From positions 1-52,530 of the forward strand of contig SXLG01000066.1 in assembly GCA_005777805.1 (NCBI GenBank): a DNA stretch of 52,530 nucleotides, given 5' to 3'. This stretch comes from Pseudomonadota bacterium (GTDB taxonomy: Bacteria > Desulfobacterota > Binatia > UBA12015). This document shows positions 46,421 through 52,530 of this stretch, one piece after another. How positions within the stretch are numbered: position 1 is the first letter of the stretch; each line of letters begins with the position of its first letter. A program made the translations under genes and the position numbers. The notes below the pieces were generated by a model. That model made no database searches. It was not told the origin of the DNA and worked only from the letters and a program-made list of their open reading frames with translations.

Positions 46421-46516
46421 CCTGCTCGGCCAGGCTGCGGGGCGGGACATCTCACCGGGAGGCACTCGCCGCAGCGCGCCGCTCGACGGACTGCGCCTGC
46501 TCGGCCAGACTGCGGG
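46421..46516 (+). repeat. 75-bp spaced direct repeat CCTGCTCGGCCAGRCTGCGGG (x2, possible third diverged copy near 46345)
   Basis: 46421 and 46496. Confidence 0.65.
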
Positions 46517-46517
46517 C

Positions 46518-47234
46518 GTGAAGGACTGGACCGCGGGAGGGGATCCCGCCCTGCCGGCCGAAATCCGCCGGCCTCGTCGAGCGGGCATCCAAGAGCAGAA
46601 CACCACCGCGGCGACGAACGGCCCGGCCCTTGGTAGCGAACCAGGTCGCGGGACCGGAGCAGCGGACGCCCCGGAACAGAATCGCCGCTCCCCGCGGGTC
46701 GCGCTCGCCGCACTGGCCTTGCTCGGTGTGGGTGGCTTGGTCGTGACCACGCTCGGCGGCCTCGACCATCTCGCGGCCTTGCGCGACCGCCGCGGTGCGA
46801 TCGCCGGCCTGGCACTCGTCCCGCTCCAGACCCTGATGTCGGTGTCGTTCTCGCCCATCCCGAGTGACGCCGTGGCACTCGTCATCGCCTCGCTCTGCGG
46901 TTTCTGGGCCGGCAGCGTCCTCATCTGGATCGGTTGGATGGCCGGCGCCGTCGTGCAGTACGAGTTGGCCCGGCACGCCGGGGCCGACGGGAGCGCGGAG
47001 CGACTTCGCGCCCGACTCCCCAGACGCCTGCGGACGCTTGATCCGAGCCATCCCCTGTTCCTGATCTGCACCCGCTGGCTGCCGCTCGGGCCGCATATCG
47101 TGGGCACGCTGGCGGGTGCGCTGGGCGTGCCGCGGGTGCGCTACCTCGGCTCGGCCGCCCTCGCGACCCTACCCGTGAGCTTGCTGGTCGCGGCGATGGG
47201 CGCCGGCATCGGCACTTGGCTGACGAATCCTTGA
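46518..47234 (+). CDS. VTT/DedA-like (TVP38-type) membrane protein; start uncertain
   Basis: VPLQTLMSVSFSPIPSDAVALVIASLCGFWAGSVLIWIGWMAGAVVQYELAR; PLGPHIVGTLAGALGVPRVRYLGSAALATLP. Confidence 0.65.
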   Translation: MKDWTAGGDPALPAEIRRPRRAGIQEQNTTAATNGPALGSEPGRGTGAADAPEQNRRSPRVALAALALLGVGGLVVTTLGGLDHLAALRDRRGAIAGLALVPLQTLMSVSFSPIPSDAVALVIASLCGFWAGSVLIWIGWMAGAVVQYELARHAGADGSAERLRARLPRRLRTLDPSHPLFLICTRWLPLGPHIVGTLAGALGVPRVRYLGSAALATLPVSLLVAAMGAGIGTWLTNP

Positions 47235-47262
47235 AAGCGCCGGCCGGGGCCCACTAACGCGC

Positions 47263-47290
47263 CGGGCGGGTGGCTCACGCCACCCGCCCG
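47263..47290 (+). terminator. 12-bp stem, 4-nt loop hairpin after the VTT gene
   Basis: CGGGCGGGTGGC-TCAC-GCCACCCGCCCG. Confidence 0.6.
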
Positions 47291-47586
47291 CGCCCGCAAT
47301 CCCGAGCTGCCGGACACGTCTCCGCCAGAGCGTCCCCGAGCAGGACCAGTCTAGGCAGGTTGCCCTGGCGAGAACAATGGTTTCGCCTACGACAGACGAG
47401 AACTCCCGGCCGCGGCGAATTGGGGTCGCCGGCGGTGCGCCCCGAAGTGGCACCGAAGTGCACTTTATGACTTCCCCACCAAGTGCCGATGGTGAACCTT
47501 GGGCTCCTCACAGTTCGGGGGCTCCAGCCGGGGCCCTTGCCACCCCGTTCCCCTTCTCTTTCATCTCGTTCGGAGGACATCCATTC

Positions 47587-48720
47587 ATGAGCAAGCCGGT
47601 CGTCATTATCCCCTCGATCCGCACCATCGAGGCGGACCGCATCGCCGCGATCCCCGAGGACGTCGACATTTTCGTGGTCGATGACTCCGACGGAAACATC
47701 AAACCCTCGCGAGACCGGATGACGGTCTTCACCTACGCCGACCAGCGCGAGGTCATGGGCAAGGACTACGACCTCATCCCGCACAAGACGGCGGCCTGTC
47801 GTAACTTTGCCTTCTACTACATCTACAAGCATACGGATCACGACCTCATCATCACGCTCGATGACGACGTCTTCTGTCCGCCCGATTTCATGTCGGCCTA
47901 CTCCGCAATCGGCACGACCCGCGAGTTCCCGAACGTCGAGGTCGACGGCTGGTACAACACCATCGACTTCATGGGTGTGCGTGGCGATGGCGGCCGCGAG
48001 ATCTACCCGCGCGGCTTCCCCTACTGGCTGCGCAGTCCGCTGGAGAAGCGCTTCGGCACAGCCACCGGCCGGCTGGTCTGCATCATGGGCTTGTGGACCA
48101 ACGTGCTCGACTACGACGGCCTGGACAAGTATCTGTTCGAGGATTACCGCTCGCTGCACCACGAAGCGAAGCTGGTGGAACCGCTACTCACTGTCGGCAC
48201 GCCGAAGTGCCCGACCAAGTTCTCGTTCTGCGCGATGAACTTTGCGTTCCACCGCGACATGCTGCCCGCCGCCTATCAGATGCCGATGGACCGTGAGATC
48301 GCACCGGGCTACCCGATCTGGCGCTTCGACGACATCTGGGCCGGCTATGTGATCGAGGCCCTGGTCCACAAACGGGGCGGCGCCGACGTGATCGGCATCG
48401 GCAATCCGGTCGGCACGCACCTCAAGGAAGGCAACCTCGTTCGCGAGGTGCACGGCGAGCACTACGGCCACCTGATGTCGCCCTACTTCTACGACATGAT
48501 CGAAACCGGCGTCGCGGCCATCGCGCCGGGCAGCTACGCCGCGATGTACCAGGATCTCTTCGGCACGCTCTCGGCGAACTTCACGAAGATCGCCGACGAC
48601 CTGCGTTGCCCGGAACTCTACCGCGGCTACTTCCGGGAGACCTTCGAGCGGCTCCACCGCTGGGCGGTGCTCTTCGATCGCGAGGATTCGTCGAGCGAGC
48701 GGCGCAGCGCGGTCGGCTGA
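47587..48720 (+). CDS. GT75-like protein (reversibly glycosylated polypeptide / UDP-arabinopyranose mutase family)
   Basis: VVIIPSIRTIE; IITLDDDVFCPPDF; YNTIDF; YPRGFPYWLR; MGLWTNVLDYDG; FCAMNFAFHRDML; WRFDDIWAGY. Confidence 0.75.
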   Translation: MSKPVVIIPSIRTIEADRIAAIPEDVDIFVVDDSDGNIKPSRDRMTVFTYADQREVMGKDYDLIPHKTAACRNFAFYYIYKHTDHDLIITLDDDVFCPPDFMSAYSAIGTTREFPNVEVDGWYNTIDFMGVRGDGGREIYPRGFPYWLRSPLEKRFGTATGRLVCIMGLWTNVLDYDGLDKYLFEDYRSLHHEAKLVEPLLTVGTPKCPTKFSFCAMNFAFHRDMLPAAYQMPMDREIAPGYPIWRFDDIWAGYVIEALVHKRGGADVIGIGNPVGTHLKEGNLVREVHGEHYGHLMSPYFYDMIETGVAAIAPGSYAAMYQDLFGTLSANFTKIADDLRCPELYRGYFRETFERLHRWAVLFDREDSSSERRSAVG

Positions 48721-48743
48721 GCGGCCCGCCTGACTTCTCTCAC

Positions 48744-48786
48744 GGGAGACGGGGGAGTGGGGCCGCGGCCCCGCCCCCCGTCTCTC
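48744..48786 (+). terminator. Long GC-rich hairpin after the GT75-like gene
   Basis: gggagacgggggagtggggccgc pairs with gcggccccgccccccgtctctc with few mismatches. Confidence 0.6.
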
Positions 48787-48787
48787 T

Positions 48788-49005
48788 CATCGCTCGCGTC
48801 GACCGGCGCTTCTGCGAAGAAGGCCCGCTGGATAGGGCCTGCCCTGCGACGGCCCACTTTCATCGCTCGCGTCGAAAGGCACGCTGCGAAGATCCGGGCG
48901 GGGTGGCGCAGGGCTGCGCGAACCCCAACTCTCATCGTTCACGCCGACGGGCGCGCTCGGCTGCAAGCCCCGACGGGCTTCGGGCGGTCGTCTGAGATAG
49001 CGAGG
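48788..49005 (+). repeat. Three tandem ~72-73-bp units beginning CATCGYTCRCGYCGA
   Basis: 48788, 48861 and 48933; spacings 73 and 72. Confidence 0.8.
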
Positions 49006-49009
49006 CTCG

Positions 49010-50518
49010 ATGGCCATCCCGACCTCCGCCACCGAGGGTCGCTTCGACCTCTGGCGTCGACGCGCCGGATTCTTGCTGGCACCTCTCGCCTTCACCCTGG
49101 CCTGGCAAGCCGCGAGCGCCTTGCCCCGGCCGGCGCACCGGCTGGCGGCCATCCTCGCCACGGTGATTGTCCTCTGGGTCAGCGAGGCCCTGCCGCTCGC
49201 AATCACGGCATTTCTCGGCGTCGCTGCGGCCGTCGTGCTCGGCGTAGCGCCGGCAGGGGTGGCCTTCGCGCCCTTCGCCGATCCACTCATTTTTCTCTTT
49301 GTCGGCACCTTCATCCTGGCGCGGGCGATTTTCTTCCACGGCCTCGATCGCCGCTTCGCCTTCGCGATCCTCGGCCTCGGGTGGGTCGGCCAGAGCCCCG
49401 GGCGAGTGCTGGCGGCGTACGCGCTGGTCACCTGCGTGCTCTCGATGTGGATCAGCAACACCGCCACCACCGCCATGATGTTCCCGATCGGCGTAGCCCT
49501 GCTCTCGTTCATGGAATCGCACGGCGGACTCACGCAAGCGCCACGCTTCGCCAGCGTGCTCCTGCTCGCCAACGCGTTTGCGGCCTCGATCGGCGGTCTC
49601 GCGACCCCGGTCGGCACACCGCCCAACCTGATCGGGATCGGTTTCCTGCGGCGCGAAACCGCGGTCGATCTGAGCTTCTTCTCGTGGATGGCACTCGGCG
49701 TCCCGGTGGTCGTGCTGCTTCTCACTGTTTCACTCCTTGACTTCTGGCGATCAGGTGTTCCCCGCAACTCGGCGATGCCGGCAGTGGCCGCGATGGTCGC
49801 CCGCGAGCGGGAATCGCTCGGGCCGTGGACACGCGGCCAGCGCAACACGGTCGTGGCGTTCGGCCTCACGGTCGCATTCTGGATCCTGCCCGGCATCGTC
49901 GCGCTCATCGTCGGCGAGCAACACCCGCTCTACCAGCAACTCACGGGCGCTCTGCCCGAGGGCGTGGTGGCGTTGCTCGGTGCGAGCCTGCTCTTCCTGT
50001 TGCCGGTCGATCTTCGTCACCATAAATTTACGCTTGACTGGGATGAAGCCGTGCGCATCGACTGGTGGATCGTCTTCCTCTACGGCGGCGGCATCGCGCT
50101 CGGGACGCTCTGCTTCAAGACCGGTCTCGCCGAAGCGATGGGACGCGGCCTGACCGGTCTGCTCGGGGTTCAGAGCGATTTCGGCCTGCTCGTGCTCGCC
50201 ACCTCGATCGCGGTCGTGCTCTCGGAGACGACGAGCAACACCGCCTCGGCCAACATGGTGGTTCCGGTGGTGATCGCCATCGCCCGATCGGCCGGACTCG
50301 ACCCGGTTCTACCCGCGGTGGGCGCGACGATGGGCGCCTCGCTCGGGTTCATGCTGCCGGTTTCGACGCCGTGCAACGCCATCGTCTACGCCTCTGGCCG
50401 GATTCCGCTCTCGACAATGATGCGGCACGGCATCGTGCTCGACGTACTCGGCGTGATCGCGGTCGTGTCGGTGCTGTGGACCCTCGGGCCACTCGTTCTG
50501 ACCGCGGCGTCGGGCTGA
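49010..50518 (+). CDS. SLC13/DASS-family anion:Na+ symporter
   Basis: VLSMWISNTATTAMMFPIGVALL and VLSETTSNTASANMVVPVVIAIA SNT motifs; multiple TM segments. Confidence 0.9.
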   Translation: MAIPTSATEGRFDLWRRRAGFLLAPLAFTLAWQAASALPRPAHRLAAILATVIVLWVSEALPLAITAFLGVAAAVVLGVAPAGVAFAPFADPLIFLFVGTFILARAIFFHGLDRRFAFAILGLGWVGQSPGRVLAAYALVTCVLSMWISNTATTAMMFPIGVALLSFMESHGGLTQAPRFASVLLLANAFAASIGGLATPVGTPPNLIGIGFLRRETAVDLSFFSWMALGVPVVVLLLTVSLLDFWRSGVPRNSAMPAVAAMVARERESLGPWTRGQRNTVVAFGLTVAFWILPGIVALIVGEQHPLYQQLTGALPEGVVALLGASLLFLLPVDLRHHKFTLDWDEAVRIDWWIVFLYGGGIALGTLCFKTGLAEAMGRGLTGLLGVQSDFGLLVLATSIAVVLSETTSNTASANMVVPVVIAIARSAGLDPVLPAVGATMGASLGFMLPVSTPCNAIVYASGRIPLSTMMRHGIVLDVLGVIAVVSVLWTLGPLVLTAASG

Positions 50519-50531
50519 CCGGGGACGGCCC

Positions 50532-52031
50532 TCAGCGCACGCGCAGGCGGAGCTTCTTCTGCCTGGACTCGGCGAAGAAGCCATCGGTAACGAGCAGCAG
50601 GGCGTCATAGACACCCGCGCCGAGGGCCACCTCGACGCGCACCGTGGCCGGATCGACAGCACCAAAGTTCCACTCGTCGATCAGCGCGCCGTCGGGAAAG
50701 CGCCGCAGCTCCATCTGGTAGGCCGCAAGGCCCGCCGAGACCCCATGCGATTTGAGAGCCGAGAGTTCGATCCGCCGCGGCGGGCCCCGTTCCAGAACCG
50801 ACTGGCGCAACGCCGCCACGGGCCGCCGCAGCCGGCTCGGACAGGCGCCAAATTGGAGAGCCGCGAAATCGACATCGATCGGCCCCACCACGCGATCGTG
50901 ATTCAGATCGGCCGCGGGGTTCCAGGCCGGGTCTCCCGGAGACGTCGCCTGAGCCAGCGAGACTGCCGCGATGTCGGAACCGTCGACAAAGCCATCGCCG
51001 GCGATGTCGGCGTTGCAGCCGGGGTGGACCACGGAAACGCCCGCCGGCGGTGCACCGAGGGGCAGACGCACGGGCCGATCGAGCTGCACCGGCGCGTTGG
51101 TCTCGAGCGGAGTCCCGCAGTCACCAAAATAAAGCCGATCGGCCACCGTACCGCCCGCGAGTACATCGAGACACGTCTCGCCGGGTGCGTCGATCCGCAC
51201 CATCGAGAGGACGGTTCCGGTCGAACGCGCACCGATACGCAGAGTGCCCTCGAATTGGTCGTAAGAGAAAGAATTTCCGAGGTCGTCATCTTCGAGCCAG
51301 TGCAACGGGGCTTCGAGAAATTGATTCCCCGAGAAGCGATTCTCGTCCGAATCGCGCATCTCGAGCCCCTGGTGGCCGCCGCGCGTCGTGTTGTTCTGGA
51401 TGTCGTTGCGATCGGCATGAATGACGTAGAGCTGCTCGAAACCGTTGTCGGCGACGAGATTATCGCGAACCGCCACGCCCTCGGAGCTCGTGAGGTGGAT
51501 CCCTTCGTTGCCGTTCGCGAGCACCTGGTTGCGGTGAACGATGACGTCGTGCGAGCTGGCGACGTCGATCCCGTAGCCCGTGCCGTTGACCTCCGGGTCG
51601 AACCAGCCGTTGTCACGCACCAGGTTGTCTTCGACCGTCACGTCCGACGAGTTGTTGACGTAGATCCCCCACCAGAAGCCCGAGACGACGCAGCCGCGCA
51701 GGGTCGAGCCGGTCACGGGGCGCGTGCTGGATCCCGTCTTGATCCCGAACTCCTGCCTGGTCGCGTCCGCCGGCCCCAGAATGGAGTAGCCGGCGCAGTC
51801 GAGCACGACGTCGGAATCGAGCCTGAGGCCGACCAGCTCGTCGCCTCCCCCCTCCGGCCACACGCACGGGCCGATATCGGCCGTGAGCACGGTGTCCGCG
51901 ACGACCCGGTCGCCACAAGCACACGGCACCACCCCGCCGCAGTCGGCGGTACGGGCGGTGCCGACGAGCCCAAGCGCCAGCACCAGAGCCAGCGGGCCGA
52001 TCCAGAGGTGGCGGCGAACGCGTTCGTGCAT
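50532..52031 (-). CDS. Secreted right-handed parallel beta-helix protein with dockerin-like Ca-binding module
   Basis: Signal peptide; NSSDVTVEDNLVRDNG / SSHDVIVHRNQVLANGNEGIHL / SSEGVAVRDNLVADNG; NADIAGDGFVDGSDIAAVSLAQ...AADLNHDRVVGPIDVDFAAL. Confidence 0.82.
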   Translation of the reverse strand: MHERVRRHLWIGPLALVLALGLVGTARTADCGGVVPCACGDRVVADTVLTADIGPCVWPEGGGDELVGLRLDSDVVLDCAGYSILGPADATRQEFGIKTGSSTRPVTGSTLRGCVVSGFWWGIYVNNSSDVTVEDNLVRDNGWFDPEVNGTGYGIDVASSHDVIVHRNQVLANGNEGIHLTSSEGVAVRDNLVADNGFEQLYVIHADRNDIQNNTTRGGHQGLEMRDSDENRFSGNQFLEAPLHWLEDDDLGNSFSYDQFEGTLRIGARSTGTVLSMVRIDAPGETCLDVLAGGTVADRLYFGDCGTPLETNAPVQLDRPVRLPLGAPPAGVSVVHPGCNADIAGDGFVDGSDIAAVSLAQATSPGDPAWNPAADLNHDRVVGPIDVDFAALQFGACPSRLRRPVAALRQSVLERGPPRRIELSALKSHGVSAGLAAYQMELRRFPDGALIDEWNFGAVDPATVRVEVALGAGVYDALLLVTDGFFAESRQKKLRLRVR

Positions 52032-52103
52032 CTTTCCCGCGACGCTAGACGGCCGGCCTGAGATCGCGCAAGAGCGATCGTGAACGCTGTAGAGAGCACT
52101 GAA

Positions 52104-52423
52104 GATGTCCGGGTCATAAGCACTTAGAGATGTCCGCCCTACTGGCTAGGTGCGCGGATGGAGAGATTCCGCCGTGCCGTAGCCCGGGAGACCAGGGCGA
52201 TGGCCGAGACGGCTTATGACCCGGATTTGTGGAACTGCTCCTGACACCACGACACCGCAGCGTGTCGCGGACGCACCCATCGGCCCCCAGACCGGCGGCC
52301 TTGACGCGCCTCGCAGCGCCTCCTCCAACGCCGCAGGCGGATCGCGTGCCCAGCGGTCGCGGACCGGGGGCTTGTCAGGAGCACTTCCTCAAGTCCGGGT
52401 CATAAGCAGTTAAAGATGTCCGC
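52104..52423. mobile_element. IS/transposon end remnants (repeated GTCCGGGTCATAAGCASTTARAGATGTCCGC)
   Basis: Near-identical direct copies at 52107-52136 and 52393-52422, plus inverted CTTATGACCCGGA at 52213-52225. Confidence 0.55.
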
Positions 52424-52427
52424 TGGT

Positions 52428-52529
52428 TCAAGCGGCCTTCTTCCTGGTTTTGGGCCGAGGGAGGAGGTCGCCTTGGTGGTCGAAGGTGGCGAGCAGGCGG
52501 CCTTGGTAGCTGACGCCGATGGTGTGATC
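52428..52529 (-). CDS. C-terminus of a probable transposase (truncated by window edge)
   Basis: DHTIGVSYQGRLLATFDHQGDLLPRPKTRKKAA* adjacent to the repeated end sequence; family not assigned. Confidence 0.45.
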   Translation of the reverse strand, partial: DHTIGVSYQGRLLATFDHQGDLLPRPKTRKKAA

Positions 52530-52530
52530 G

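Noticed and set aside
48788-49005. CRISPR-like array (72-bp period)
   Set aside because: Only ~15 bp conserved per unit, no constant repeat plus unique spacers, and no cas genes in the window.

Overview
High-GC bacterial chromosomal window, not phage and without rRNA, tRNA or CRISPR that I could see. The gene mix suggests a Myxococcota/Desulfobacterota/Binatia-like lineage, but I cannot place it. About 24 real genes are recognisable; most of the long ORFs in the track are antisense shadows. In order: CaiB/BaiF CoA-transferase with an in-frame TAG, MaoC-type mesaconyl-CoA-hydratase-like protein, GPH-type MFS symporter, three tandem paralogous secreted 10-Cys proteins, GT4 glycosyltransferase, UvrA-family ATPase, citrate synthase, LLM flavin oxidoreductase, PgeF/YfiH laccase-domain protein, MutY, PhyH-like dioxygenase, a delta-60-repeat pseudogene joined to a histidine-kinase fragment, membrane histidine kinase, GH13 alpha-glucosidase, ROK kinase, CNT nucleoside transporter, amidase, TMEM220/beta-propeller fusion, DUF3604 protein, lipoprotein with a Cu type II monooxygenase-like domain, sulfatase-superfamily protein, large GT-C-like membrane protein, Lhr helicase, NodU/CmcH carbamoyltransferase, DsbA-like protein, VTT/DedA-like protein, GT75 (RGP/UDP-arabinopyranose-mutase-like) protein, SLC13 transporter, beta-helix + dockerin-like protein, and an IS remnant at the right edge. 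Two signals stand out. (1) A roughly 1.3-kb tandem triplication encodes an unrecognised secreted family with ten invariant cysteines, and its intergenic leader and hairpin DNA is also conserved. (2) Locus-specific direct repeats with a recurrent period near 72 bp (sometimes 54 bp) sit inside or beside many unrelated genes (UvrA, PgeF, MutY start, GT-C protein, Lhr, and the flanks of the amidase, VTT and SLC13 genes), usually in frame. All calls come from reading the sequence and translations; no database search was run.
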